A stretch of 64,000 nucleotides of DNA, from NCBI GenBank assembly GCA_029945375.1, contig CM057061.1, positions 2,728,001-2,792,000 on the forward strand, in the 5' to 3' direction. This document shows, piece by piece, positions 34,725 to 48,000 of the stretch. This DNA comes from Agaricus subrufescens. Its lineage: Eukaryota; Basidiomycota; Agaricomycetes; Agaricales; Agaricaceae. Below the pieces are notes generated by a model. The model was not told where the DNA came from. It did no database searches and was given only the letters and a program-made list of their open reading frames with translations. Numbering within the stretch: the first letter of the stretch is position 1; each line of letters begins with the position of its first letter. Made by a program: the position numbers and the translations under genes.

Positions 34725-37629
34725 ATGGCGACATTTTGGCCGACAGGTTACCTCCATGAGCGGAAGCATTTGCAAACCCTTCAAATCAGCGTATTAGCAG
34801 ACTCGCGGCTGGGAATAGATGCAGCGTACTATCTGCAACAACTTTTGGAGAGCCCGAACTCGAAAGAACCCCTTCTTGCCGCGACGGGCGGCCTACCCCT
34901 CGCTCTCGCTCAGAGAATTGAAGCTGACCTACGCGTCCTTGAAAAATCGCGTATCAAACCTGTATTCGTATTTCCGGGCCTGCAGCCCATCAAAAAATAT
35001 GTGCGGAACCAGCCACCAGAGCATATGGATGCATGTAGAGATCGGCGGGATGCGTGGACAAAATATGAAAACGGCCAGGAGGAGGCCGCCACAAAACTAT
35101 TCGAGGGTCGTCATGGGCTCGCCCAATGGGATTTATGGCGCATGGTCCTGAGGATTTTCAGAAATCGGAACGTGGAATTCATCATCGCTCCATATATTGC
35201 GTGGGCACAGGTCCGTATTATATTGAAACTCAATGGCACCGAAGCTGTTATTAATTCCTGTATTGTGTATTTGGCTATTATTTTAGTTGATTTACCTTCA
35301 CCGTCACCCCAAGTCCTATATTCACTCGATCTATGGGCCGACGGAGACGATGTTGTACCCCGGTGTCGACAAAGTTATTACTTCGCTGGACCTGAGCGCG
35401 AGCTCACCGACATTCCAATTTGTATCCAAACGCTCGATTATTACGGAGCTGGGCGTAAACGAGGATCAATTCCTCGATATCGCCATCCTTGTTGGGTTCG
35501 ATCAATATCCCCCTTTCCCCCCTTCTGTTCACGAGCAAGCTCTCAAAGCCACCGTTGACATGGTCAAACACTACAAATCGGGCTCAGCGACTGTATCTGC
35601 ATTTTCTGAACACCATACGGTCAAAGCCATACAATTTACCGACCACTTTGCACGTACACGTGCTTTGATAAAATGTTCATTGGTACTTACCTCGGACGGT
35701 GTGGTCCAACCTCTATCATTAGCCATCAACAACACACCGCCAGGACAAAGTGGCACTGGTAGTCATCATGGCCAACACCACTCTACTGCAGTTGACATTC
35801 CTAGCGATCTCCATGATGTCTTCACCCACCGCCTCCCCGATGAAGTCTATTTTTACCTTTCGCGAGGACTCATCGGTCCACAGGCTCTCATTTGGCTTAC
35901 CGCGGGCCAGGTTGTCGAAAACCCACCCCTGGACAACGGTGAAACGAACGAATTCAAACGGTTTGTAAAAGAGGTTATCACTGATGGACAAACCGGCCCA
36001 AGAGCTACCTCTTTAGCTTTGATAAGCAGCGTTTTGCATAGCTTTTGGGGAAAGAAGACGGTGGTAGGACATTTCTGGTTTGAACAACCTTCACCTCATG
36101 CGCAAAAGGCGGTTGGGCATAACACCACCCAGACAACTCAGTTGGCAGAGCGTGTCACCGGATGGAATGTTCCTTACCCGATTGTCGAGGATGAATTGAG
36201 GAGGCAAAATGTAAGTTGCTCGTTGATCTCGGTCTGCGTGGGATAATGAATTGATTGAATTTAACTTGCAGTCGTCTACCATCGACTTTGCGCTTTGTTT
36301 AGGAGCGACTTCATCTGACAAGTATGCCGCACGTACTAAAATGAAGAGTAGCGCTCCGCTTGAGAAAAAGGACGAAATCGTCGCAAACGTAATCTGGCGA
36401 TTCCTGGAGCTAAGAGGGTGAGTGATAGTTCATCAAACGGTGGCGTCGTGAGCTCTAACGATTGTCAAAAACAAAAATCATTGAAACGACCTGTAGATTC
36501 TTACTGAACACGCATATGCATTCTCACTTGGCGCGTGCCATGTATGTGGCGTTACGCCAAGCAAGGTTGAACGATAAATTCCAAGACCCTCTGTATCTGT
36601 TTTTGGAGCTGGTCCGGGCTGGGGTAATGCATGGTCATTTATGGAGCAATCGGGCTTTCTCTGGTGGTCCAAGCTTTGGAACTGGTGCGTGTGGCCCCCG
36701 CTGAGAGTTTTCTCATGGCGGTTATCTTAGTCGAGTGCTCGAGAAGCTGATTTGCCGGTTTTTCACGCTATTGTTCCCTTTTGTGATTGATCGCAACCCG
36801 CTGTTGCGTGGGACCTTGTGGAACGCCGACTCGGATTGCAGAGGATGAGAAATCATGCATGCTCCTTGTGATGCGGGTGCTGAGCATTGTACCGCTGAAT
36901 TTTTTGGTGAGCAAATCACACATGTCGGTGGCCCAATCTGACAACTGACGGTTTATCGTGGGATGACATGCTATAACTGATATTGATTGCACTGTGACTT
37001 GTTTTGGATTTGTAGCCCCAACCGTGGTCGGCACCGCTTTCACGGGAGTTGCTTGTGTTTAACTCGTTTGTACGATCTCTCACGAGGTCGCTACGCACAC
37101 TTTTGGAGGTGACGACGCTGAACATGTTGTTACGTGGTGATACACGTAGACCCCGAGATGATTTGCTGGATATCTCGCTATCTCTCCCCTTCCAGACAGA
37201 GGTAAACACAGGGTTTGGAGTGCTAGCCAAGGTTTACTTAGACGCACTGACGCATATCAATAAACAACAACGTGTAAGGGACCCTAATGCAGAAGGGGTC
37301 AAAGAGGCGAAGGCATTGGCCTTGGAAATCTGTGAAGAGACCTTCCCTGGTGTGAAGAGCCCGAAGTTGGAGGTTGAACGCGGGTTCAGGTTTTGGGATA
37401 TTGTGAGTGGCATTTTGTTGATTTTTCCTTTTTTTTTGCATTTTCTTTCGTCCTTGATTTTTTTGTCGCTTATCTTAGTAGGGGTTGGACACTGACTAAG
37501 ATTGGCAATGATTGCCTTTACCAGGCTCTTACAGCAATGCGACAACTGCATTCGGAATCACAAGTATTACGCGAGCTGATTGACCAGTTCGAGGCAGCGG
37601 AAGCTTGGCTCGCTCCGATGAGGCCGTGA
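34725..37629 (+). CDS. MKT1: MKT1-like post-transcriptional regulator (XPG-N-like fold)
   Basis: In yeast Mkt1 works with Pbp1 on mRNA 3' regions to tune expression, including that of mitochondrial proteins. Exons read 34725-35210, 35287-36210, 36272-36417, 36497-36684, 36842-36906, 37016-37402 and 37525-37629, all in phase, giving about 766 residues (yeast 830). Residues 1-110 hold LADSRLGIDAAYYLQQLL, GGLPLALAQRIEADL and FVFPGL of the XPG-N-like domain. Then come LYPGVDKVITSLDL, HLPDEV-type RLPDEVYFYLSRGLIGP, and the C-terminal block RVLSIVPLNFLPQPWSAPLSRELLVFNSFVRSLTR, written here across the join at 36906/37016. The protein ends ...AAEAWLAPMRP. The last intron is uncertain: sequence before 37525 (GWTLTKIGNDCLYQ) is open in the exon 7 frame and looks conserved, but I found no in-phase acceptor for it. 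Confidence 0.9.
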
Positions 37630-38323
37630 AGAGAAGAAGTGAGGTCATTAATGCAAGGCGGTTCTGTTTTTGGGAGGGGTTTGGGATTTGGATGGAGTGG
37701 AGTTAACATTTCTGTTCTGCGAGGCGGTGGCTGAATCTAAGTGAAGGTTTGCTATCGCTATCGCGGAGCCATCTCGGAAGGCGAGGCAGGATGCAAAAAT
37801 GGAGGTCGTGGGAGGGAACGTGGTGGACCCGAGACGTGGGGAATGGGGGGAGTCAGGACATGGGAAGGTTTTTTGTTTGAGACGTCGAATCGATTTGTTT
37901 GTGTGTCCTGTTTTCGGAACTCGAGGCGAAAAGTACATAACAGCGGCTGTTGTCTGCGACTCAAAAGAGGATGTGACGTTTTGATGTGAAACGAGCTGAA
38001 CTTGGTCCCGGCCGCAAGGGGCAAGTGTAGCGCCGGAGGAAAGGTGGCTGAGAGGAGTGCGAGCTGACGACCTGGCCGCCCACGACGGGAAGTCTGGACG
38101 TGACGGGCCGTGACCAGTGTGGCAGTAATGGTGACCGTGACACCGATCTCGATGCGGTGGGAATGCGATCGGGCGAGTGGATCTTTTGCCTGGGGAAGGC
38201 TTCGGAGGTGATCTGGCGATGATCGATCTGCTGAGGATGCCCATATATGGGGTGTGACTCCGTGACACGAGGTCGATATAATGGCTGGGTTCTGCAGCTC
38301 GCCCGGCCCACAGTTCCCCAGCC
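37630..38323. promoter_or_regulatory. Intergenic region between MKT1 and the finger-protein gene
   Basis: GC-rich near 38100. TATATGGGG-like sequence at about 38243 and TATAATGG at 38277 lie upstream of the ATG at 38324. Frames on the minus strand here are shadows. Confidence 0.3.
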
Positions 38324-39032
38324 ATGTTCGACCAGCCCCTGCTCATTGCCCACAACTATGTCCCCCAGGACAAGTTCGACGACCATCTCGTCTATGTCCA
38401 GCAGCCCCACACCGTCCAGATCATCCAGCTCACAGAGGCACCCGCCCCGCCCCAGAGAACCCTCGGCTCGGCAATTGACTCCTCCTATGGCTCTTCCTCC
38501 TCGTACTCAGAGTCCTCCTCACTCGTCTCAGAGGAGGAGGAGGACGTCGTCTGCGAGTCCTATTGCTCCTCGGACGATCAAGAAGTCCAGGATACTCGAA
38601 CCTGTACCCCCGATACCTACTCTCTCCGCATGAAACGAATACTTTCGTGGCGTGAAAACTTTTCCGCTCACCTTAGTGCTGCCCTTTCAGGTGAGCGCCC
38701 TGCTTGATGGGTTCCGGCCGTCAGTACTGACGTATTTTTGTTTAGAACCCACGTTACCCTCGTCGCTGAAGCGAAAGTTGTCTCTTGATGATGATACTGT
38801 GTGTTGATTTTTATTGTGCATGATCCTCGTTGCTGAAAATTATATTGGCCAGGCTTCACAGTCGTCGAAACGATCGCGCTCACAAGGACCGTCGAGTGTT
38901 TGTTCTCTCGGACTTCATTCGTGTCCTGCATGCGATGCATCATTCGACACCGAGCAGAGTCTACGGCAACACGGCAAAGAGGCCACGGCCAACGAAGCTT
39001 GCTCTGCCGCTGTGGAATATGCGTTTGAGTGA
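38324..39032 (+). CDS. Small protein with one C-terminal C2H2-like zinc finger
   Basis: Three exons (38324-38690, 38746-38798, 38853-39032) with GT...AG introns of 55 and 54 bases, all in phase, give 199 residues. The N-terminus (MFDQPLLIAHNYVPQDKFDD) is followed by a Ser run (SSYGSSSSYSESSS) and an acidic run (EEEEDVV). The C-terminus after KRSRS has C164-x2-C167-x12-H180-x9-C190 (CPACDASFDTEQSLRQHGKE...EACSAAVEYAFE), a finger whose last ligand is Cys instead of His. This pattern recurs in uncharacterised basidiomycete proteins. Basic patches (KRKLS, KRSRS) suggest nuclear location, so a DNA-binding regulator is plausible but not shown. Confidence 0.75.
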
Positions 39033-42000
39033 ACACCGCCTCGAGAAACGTGTCTCCTGACTCCGCCGCAAAACGTAAACCCCCTTTGACATGACAAGCG
39101 GATCTCTGTCCCCGCTCCCAACCCTTTCACCATAGACGCAAATTCGGCATTCGCACCGCCTCTGAATTGGAGCGAATCTTCCGCAACCACGCATCCCTAT
39201 CGACACACCATATAATCGCTCGCAACCGCTTTTCCCATCGGGCTTGCCTACACACTGAACCATAGCCGTTATTTTCTCATAATGATGCCCACACACTACG
39301 AGACCCGAGTGATTGTGACCCTTTGGCCCCATTGTTTTTATTTCAGAACGGGTAAAATCCTTGGGTTTCTCGCGGTGGTGGCGGCCCTGACGCCTCATGG
39401 TCGTATCAGGTAGACATGTTTGGTCGAGGACCGGATCCTTGGCCCTTTGCGCTTGGTTATCTCATGGCACACCATATTTAATTTCCCTCATCCCCTTTAT
39501 CCGACCGAGCGTCTCGCACTCCGCATCAAGAGCTCACGAAATGATTTTTCACTGGCCTAATCGATCACATCCTGCGATGACACGTTTACTTTAACTTTTT
39601 CTTTCTCATCGACCATCCTCCCATCGCATCTGCCGTACATTACAACATGCATGCACCGCTTTTTGTGTTTTGTGTTTTCTTGTCCTCAATCCTTCTCCCA
39701 TCGTTGTATTTCTCTCACGCATGTCGCATTTATCAGTCTCCCTCTCCCACACTCATCCGCATCACATCAATGATCTCGCATATTTACTTGTTTCTCCCTT
39801 GTACTCGTCGCCCTTGTTCTTTTTTTTTTGGCGGCGCATTTGCATTGTTTCCTCCAGCCTTCTCGCATGGACTCTTCAAGTACTTTATGCAGTCCATTTA
39901 CGACCTCAGACGTGGTTTCGGCTGAACGTGGGTACCTTGACCCACATCCTTTCTCGTTCTCGAAGAGCGATGCGGACACGGGTTATTTGGGACTAGGTTA
40001 CACAGGAAAATTCTGGTCTTGTCCGCAGTAACCAGCCCAACTTTGCCCAATGCTTTTATTCTTTGATGGTTCCCTTTTTCTCATGATTCTGGTTTCATTT
40101 ACGCTCTCCTATGTCTTCTTTCTCCCTCACACACTACATTATCCCATCATATTACTACTGTTAGGTATTTTACACTACTGTTACGACAGGCTAGTTCTAC
40201 TTCACACCATTTTTTGGACTTATACTTTTTCTCTTCTCTTTTGTCACGCTCAACATCATCTCTTTTCATCATCATCAACAATGCATCTCATCAATCTCGA
40301 TTTCATCCTCTCTAATGCACACCTTTATGTCCCCCCTTGGGTATTGCATATAACTTACATAAATTTTCTTGTAAATAGTGTAATATGTCACTTAATTCGA
40401 ATGTCTCGATTTCTTGGCTTGAATTTTGAGTGAAAATTGTACCTGTCTCTCAATAGTAACCAGACTCTCGGCGCTGAAAATTTTCCACCTTCTCTCTGAA
40501 ATCCTCAGCTGTGGAAACGAGTGATCAAGAGATCAGCGCGGGAGGTCTTGACTCTTCCTGATGAGTCCGTGAAACAAAAACAGCAACTTCTGTTACTCGT
40601 TGACTTCTCTCTCATGTCCGAGGATAGCGTGCTCCCTACGGAGGTCTCGGACTCTCACGAAATGAGAATCCGCAGCACTAGCCCATATTTCGCCATGGGC
40701 ATGGGGGTAAGACAGTGGAATTGGTGCTAAGCGGACGTATATGGGAAATTGGAATATGACTGGTGCGGGGATAATAGGTATACCTTCTTTGCAACGTTCA
40801 ACCCGAGGATTGGCATGAGCACGGGATTCTCAAAATTCTCAGTGGCACAAATCACGCCTACTTGTCACACACTACGGCAAAAAAATCGGGGCATAATTCA
40901 CTCGACAGGTGATTCCGACACTATCATTCTTGATCGATAATACGGGTCCTCATCGTATCTTCTAGTGTGAGTGGAGATGGGAAAGTGTTGAAACGGCGTG
41001 CTTCAGTCAGTGTGAGAGTCTCTGGGCAGGTGTGTGGGAATCGAACTGAATACCAAGGAGATTCTATTGTTAGATTTCCTCATGGTCTCAACATTCCTTC
41101 ATTCAAGCATCGAAACGAAACTATATCAGTTCCTACTGACATGCTTATGACCCACTGGGAGATGAGGCGATGATTCCTGATACCGTATCGCCCCGAAATC
41201 TCGAACGTTTCCCAAATGAAAAACATGTACGCTATACCGATAGAATCTTTTCCGGATCAAGTTATATGGTTCTGTTATTTTTTTTACGCAAGTTTTGCGA
41301 AATCAAAATGCGGCCTGCCACAGGTTCGATCTTTTCATTTTTCTCTTGGGGCTTCCCATGCGTTTGCTTTGTGCCTTCCCAAAGGATTGAAAACATGAGT
41401 TGAGGGAAAACTGATTACATAAATAAGTGCGTTGCTCCGTCTTCCCTGCATTTTTGGTTTTTAAAAAAGGCTTCAGGGGTAAGCGTTATACAGCTGGGTT
41501 TGTATCTTTCTCCATTGATGCTGCTAAGCTGATCACAATCAAACGTGTATTTGCATATGTTACTCCATTGATACATAGAGATCCAGGCCGCGCATGATAA
41601 TGTTTGGTGTGAATGGTCTGCGGGGGAAGCGTGAATGATAATAGAATAGGAGTCGTAAAGTGATTCCCACCAAAATAAAGTCTATGATCTTCTAGCTCGT
41701 CGTTATGTATCATCATATTAAACATATCTCACGCATTTTGTGCTTAACCCATCCAAGAAAAATTAGGCAAGATACAAAAGAATTCTTAAAGACTTGATCG
41801 TAAGCAAACGAAAATTTCAGCATATGAATCAGTTGAAACATCCGCTCTTAAAATCTTTTCGAATGTTTTCCCATGAACTTTAACGCCCCCACAATATTGG
41901 TTTTTTCGACACTGTGCCACCTTCTCATCCGATCAGTCTAATTCATTATCTGGAAATGAGCGTTCGGAGTTCATGTTTTAGTAACATTTGTAAGGAAACC

Positions 42001-45000
42001 AGGGGCCTGGAATTCGAGCTTTGGCAACTAAAGACTTTTTTCTTCTTTCTATTGCTCCATTTTGACCGAGTTCTGAGGCCGTCACAGGAGACTTATCGGC
42101 TTGATCGACCTAGTCATCCCGCTTCGACCACCCGGGATGCAAGGAGGCAAAAAGGAGGGCTTCGTCAATAAGGATGATTCAAGGTCACCGGTCAACATGT
42201 CCAAATAAGGTATAACATTACGTTATGGCAGGACTCCGGTGTCTTTGTGGCGGTACTATTTAACCCTGTAGCCTTCCCTGCTGAGGGGCTTATTTCCCAG
42301 TGGCACCCACAGCAGGCAAAGCATGAACCGATAGGCCTTACCCTCAAGCTCAAGGAAAAATAGCTCACGCGCTGATCGTACTACTTCCCCTGTTTTATAC
42401 TCCACAGCTAAGGTCAATTAGAGTGTAATGCAAACAATCAAACATGATGTTGATGCGTGCGCGGTCCATCAAACACGACAACAACAGACAAAGAAGCACC
42501 CTGTTTTCGACCTACCTCGTGCATCAGACACTTTCGGATTCGCAATACTTGCTTTGACAAGTATACATACTGTGATTTAATAGAACCGGACTGTATTCAG
42601 ATTCGACTCGATTCGATTGTGCACGGGTCTTCTCTTTTTGTTGACCCACTGACTTTTAGGTATCCAGTGGGGTCCTGAGAAGAATCAATAACCCGTTGTA
42701 AGGTTTCCCTTTGCTTGTGATACAATTATCCCAGCCTTGGAAACAGGGTGGAAGTGTCAGTGCCAGTGACTGCGCTTGTACGTCAGAGTCCCTAGCGTAG
42801 ATTACCTGTTATCTTTTTTAGGAGCATGAGCTCCCAACGATCGAAGTTGCCGTACATGCAACTGATGACTTGATGACATACGTCAACTCCCTATCATCCC
42901 GGCTACTTGTATAAACGGCTCTTCATTGCTTGGGTAGATATATCATTACACATCTCTCGGACTACCCTTGTTGTTCCCATTCTGGCACCGTTTTGCTCGC
43001 CCAGTGTAAACATAAGGTTCTCCATGTATTGTATTTAGTCTTTGCGCTCCGATCGGTCAGTGCACTCTTGAACTTCTAATCATTACTCAAGTCAAGTTAT
43101 TTACAATTCGGCTGATAGGGAAAGGAGTGAAACTAGTGCTTATTGTGCTGGAATATCAGCGAATTCACTATATCCGGTAGCATAAGTCCAGACCTAACAT
43201 CGGTTAAGTGTCTCGCTTGTCTCGGTATGCCTTTATTACTTAAGAATAAGGACCAGCGGCATCACAAGCATAAATCGCCGACTATGATGATCAAAGGCCC
43301 CTTCATGTAATCCGACTCGGAGGTCTTCCTTTTTTGTTTTTCGCACCGGCTCCGTGAAGGTGGCCCAGGCCTGCAAAATTGTGCTATTATAACTCTCTCA
43401 ATGTTGCTGACTGTACTTGATCGTGGTGATCGTACTAGACGACTAATTTATCATTGCTTAGTTACATTTCAAGCGAATTCGCTCCGGCTGGGCGGTATAA
43501 AAAGATCCACCGGACTTACGGATCGACCCATGAGAATTCCTTGAATTCGGCAGGGACGAGTTTTGTAAACGCCTCGGGACGAGATTTGCTCCTGCGACAG
43601 CGCCGTGACGAGTGCGTCGGGCATGTGTGGAAATTTCCTTTTATGGACCGACAGCTTCCCATCGTTGTCATCTGCTTATCAAGAATGCTTGACTTCGAAT
43701 CAATCATCTTCCCCCGCTTTCCCTTGATTTCAAGCCTTTGCACCCTTACATCTGCTATAGCCTTCGAACCTCAATTAAAGTACTGACACACAGCTTCTGT
43801 ACCTTATAGCTACCACATCGACTTTTGTCTCACAAGGCATGTATTTACCTCGGAACGAATGCGGAATATAGCGCGGGCCGATGATGACAGTGAATTGATG
43901 TATGAGCTCATCATGATATTAAATTATGCTTCGGGGTGTTGCTATGCTCAATAATTCAATTGTGCATTAGGCGGCTAGATTTAGAGCGCATCTTTTGCTA
44001 GTACTTTAGGAACTAACATGTCACGACCTCAATGCGTGAAAATGCTCGAGAACATCTGACAGGGCTCGTCAGTCATGCATACATTTACATGCCAGTGTGT
44101 CCTAGACGTTTATCTGGCTTTTTTTATCCTGGGTGTCACAGCTAGAATGCTCAACTAAACTTTTTTTTCTCAGCGTTTCCAACGACGCCAAGCGAGTCTT
44201 TAAAGTGATACTCAGTGTTCTGCATGCAGGGTTAAGACGTTTCTCCTAGCGGTAAAGGAAACCGAGTTTGAGAGCATGATAACAATGTTTTCTACATAAT
44301 TTGCTCCTGGAAAAGGATTTACTAAATATAACCTGAGTCTACTTTTGTCTATGCGGAACTGAAAATGGGATTACTGAGTCACGTATGAATTCTACTTTAC
44401 AAGTTGATATTGGCTCGCTCTGGCTTGGACGCCTATCATGCTTTCTCAACAGCTTAAAGCTACTTTCCTTGAATTTGATCATCTTACCGCCGATTTCAGC
44501 TGCTGCTCGAGACGTGGGACCGAGTTGTTGACGTAACCTTCACGCTCTGATATCCAAATATAAATATGGGGAACACATCACTGTTATTATGGGCACTGCT
44601 CTTTGTTTGTCACATCACTCAGCGCGCAATGTCAAAGCAACAAGGAGAATGATAGTTGTTCGGAACTAATTAGTTTCACGATACATCCACGTTAGCATCG
44701 CTAAGAAACTTCCCCATATGACTGGCGTTTGATTGTCCCGAAGTCATAGTTCAATCGTCCACAGTCCTAAATCGGGAGATTATTATCCTGTAATCTCTAA
44801 TGAAGCAATTACCTGTGATTACTGACAGGTGTGCTGTTGATACGGTTGCCAGAGGTGACTTAAGACCAGTTGGAGACCATTGCTAACCAAGAAGGCCGGT
44901 TAGCTGTCGATGTTACGCCACAAATCCCCTCCTAACGTACAATCGTGGTACAAGTGGAAATGCCGCGATCACCTTAGCTTCAGAAGTGGTTATGCTCCTG

Positions 45001-48000
45001 GTGAGCGGCTTACTAGATCACGGACGAGGCATGCTAGTGAAAGATGAGAAATAAATTCGATACCGCCCTTCTTGACCAATCCCTATTGGCATCAGTAAGG
45101 GACGCTCAGATGATACGTTTCAAAATCCAGGGCTTGTCTATGACCTTGAGTGATGAGGTCGGCCATTTCGGAAGCACTGATGAATAACAACACCAGCGGA
45201 ATTACATGAACTAATATACTCGGAATAGTCGATTCCCCGCTCTTCGGCTCCAACAACATCTCATTTAAACTTAGTGAATTTCGTAATTAATTCTGACGAA
45301 TGGATGCCACGTTTACCAATGGAGTAGATGGTGTACTCCAAGAGACCTGGAAGCTGATCTGGCAGCTGTCTGTTGGATAGGTTTAATTTCGCCCAATGAT
45401 CTTTAGCCTGAAGTATTATCTCAAATGACTGCCGAGCGATCACTGAGCTAGTTCACCTATGGTAGCACTCCGAAAGACATTCATTTTTTGGGCAGCAGTT
45501 TCCCATGCCAGGACAGATGCATATCTTTGCTCCCTAGGACGTAGCGGAGCTTCCTGAGTTTCTCTTTCATAAAGTAAGCTCAACTGTTTCTCACAGAAAT
45601 CTTTATACAGAACGAATGATCGGTCCGACCTGCGAATCCTACCGAAGAACACGAGACTGAGCATCGTGAGGGGAAAGCTGACGCATTCATTAACTCCTCC
45701 AAAGCCGCGGATTCAAACCGGAGCTATACCAGCGTTTTTCCAAAGATCTCGCTTCCAACGCCTAAGCTTCAGCTTCACTTTCTCAGTCTTCAGTGCTTCA
45801 GACTATGCTGTTCATATATCCTTTAATTCCGGTGCTTGAGCATCTCTCGTCTCCCATGGCCATTGTTCTTCAAAAGCATTGCCAGGCTTCTCAGGCCCCT
45901 GAGGCAGTGAGTCCCCTTCCCTGAAGGTGATTGAACGGCGGTAATGCTCCGTTAAGCCCATTCAATTGAGTTAAATGAGCTTACTGATTGATTGAGCTCA
46001 TGAAGGGATAGGGAGCGCTGCATGTAAAACTTTGTATCTGCCGCCTCTTTGTTCGAGACTGTACACTTGTCCTCTCAGTATACCACAAGTTTGGTTTTTT
46101 TTATTTTACAAACTTGCCTCATATTCTCTGATGTGTCCTGCTTTCTATAACCCCATTGACATCACTGTTTTTCTTTCTTTTCCAGTCGATCCTTTCCTTT
46201 CCGTTCCGAACTAACCACTGAACTTTGAAGCGTGTGTTAATTTCTCATGTGAGCTACTTATCTAACGTAGTTAATTGTCTTGTATCATATCCTACCATGG
46301 ATTCGGGTGATAGCATATTGAAAACGAGTTGTTTCCAGGCTATACCGGGTTATATCATTCATAAGGCTTGCATCGTATAGTCATCTTCGTATTTATAGAC
46401 TTTCACATGAATCCTAACAGGATCATGAAGATAAGGAAGGTAATATAGGACGGATGTAGAAGTACGGGGTAGGGTCCCTAAGCCATCACTTTCTCGAGAC
46501 TACTCTGCTCTTAGTTTACTTTTCAGGTCATAGAGGACTCTGACACTCTTATATTTATCGCTGGTATTTCTCTCCGAAGAACGGAAACGCAACATCTGTG
46601 TCAGACGAATTCCGGCGTTTTGTATTAAGTATATTTTTGATACAACTACTCTCATAGGTGACTGAAAGACTGCGCAGCATGTCATGCGTTGATCCGACAG
46701 GAGAAAAAAGGTAGCTTCTCATCCCACCAGTCAAGTAAAGCCCAAATAACAAAATCCACGCTGTATATCAAAACGGCAAGCGAAGTTTTCTAGCGGTTCC
46801 CAGAGTAAGGGATATGAGGGCGTGACGTGCATGTGTGTGTGAGAGGAAAGTGTAGGGACAACAAGATCTAGTTGAACCATGAAACACTTCTCCTCTCAAG
46901 AGGTAGATGGTCCCTGCTACCTCTGGCGAGTCTGATCCGAGTAACAGGTGCACGTTGCATATCAATCGCATCAGCGACGGCAATTGAAATTTCTCAGCGT
47001 TTCCCAGAGTAAGGGAGGCGAGGGCTTGATGTACGTGTGTGTGTGAGCGAAATAAACAAGAGATAAGGACTGGGCGTGAAACATCTGAGAAAACGCGACG
47101 AAAAACCGCGGTTTGACCGATGTCGGAAGTGTAGCATATCAGGTTGATCGTCGTTAAAACTAGACTGACGTGTTTCCATTTTTTTGGCAGTAATTACTCA
47201 ATGTTTGTCGTATTAAGTGGATTATCCCATCATAACACAAAGTATTGCAGAATATTATCTTCTTTAACGCCCGGCTTAGCAGGTACATTGTCAGTACGTG
47301 AACCCCTAAGTGTGAAAAAAAAAAATAGAGGGCAAGAGGCCTGTGTGAATCGTCCACGCGTTCTTTCTAGTTCAGTTGCCATTGTGTGATCGTCGCCGCA
47401 GATGCGCCTTCCTGAAAAGTAAATATTACGAATTTTTTCTAACCGAGCTTTATGATGGGAGGACCCATGCGTGTGATGAGGCCTGTGCTCTAGACCACCC
47501 AAATCAGGGAGGAGAGCCAGGTGAGGTGAGAGAAATCGGTTTGTCATCCAAGAGGAAAATTTGGCCCGCAACGATGCGGGCCTTCGGCCGAAAGTATGCA
47601 GTTGCCAACAAAAACTTTTTGTTCCCAGTGAGCTCGACTAATATAATCATCGTAACCCATGATTTCTCCGCCAACAAGGGGAAGAGAAGGCCAGCTTCGG
47701 CCCCAAAGTTCGTAGCTTTCCCCACTTCGCTTACCCTCGGTACGCAATACCCCAGGGTGGCCACAGGCAAAAGTAACAAATCGGAACCAGCATTGATGAG
47801 GCCGCAATTCGGACTAAGTATGGTTGGATGATGGATCGGTCGCTCCAGGATGATAGGATGCCGGATTTTCGGACCGCTGAAAAGGCGAGCCTTGCCATTC
47901 GATCCGAGTCGAAGTCCTCCATCGGCGTACTATTCTCGTACAACACTTGTCACACGGGAAGGCAGGTATCTGAGAAACAGTTCAATGCTTCTAGAAGTTG

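Noticed and set aside
36722..36840. Extra MKT1 exon (RVLEKLICRFFTLLFPF frame)
   Set aside because: It resembles part of the domain by chance, but the intron 36685-36841 joins SFGT to EDEKSCMLLVMRVLS in phase, which fits the family better.
47230..47831. Overlapping frames on both strands, up to 151 codons
   Set aside because: Several frames are open at once with no recognisable product, which is more typical of chance.
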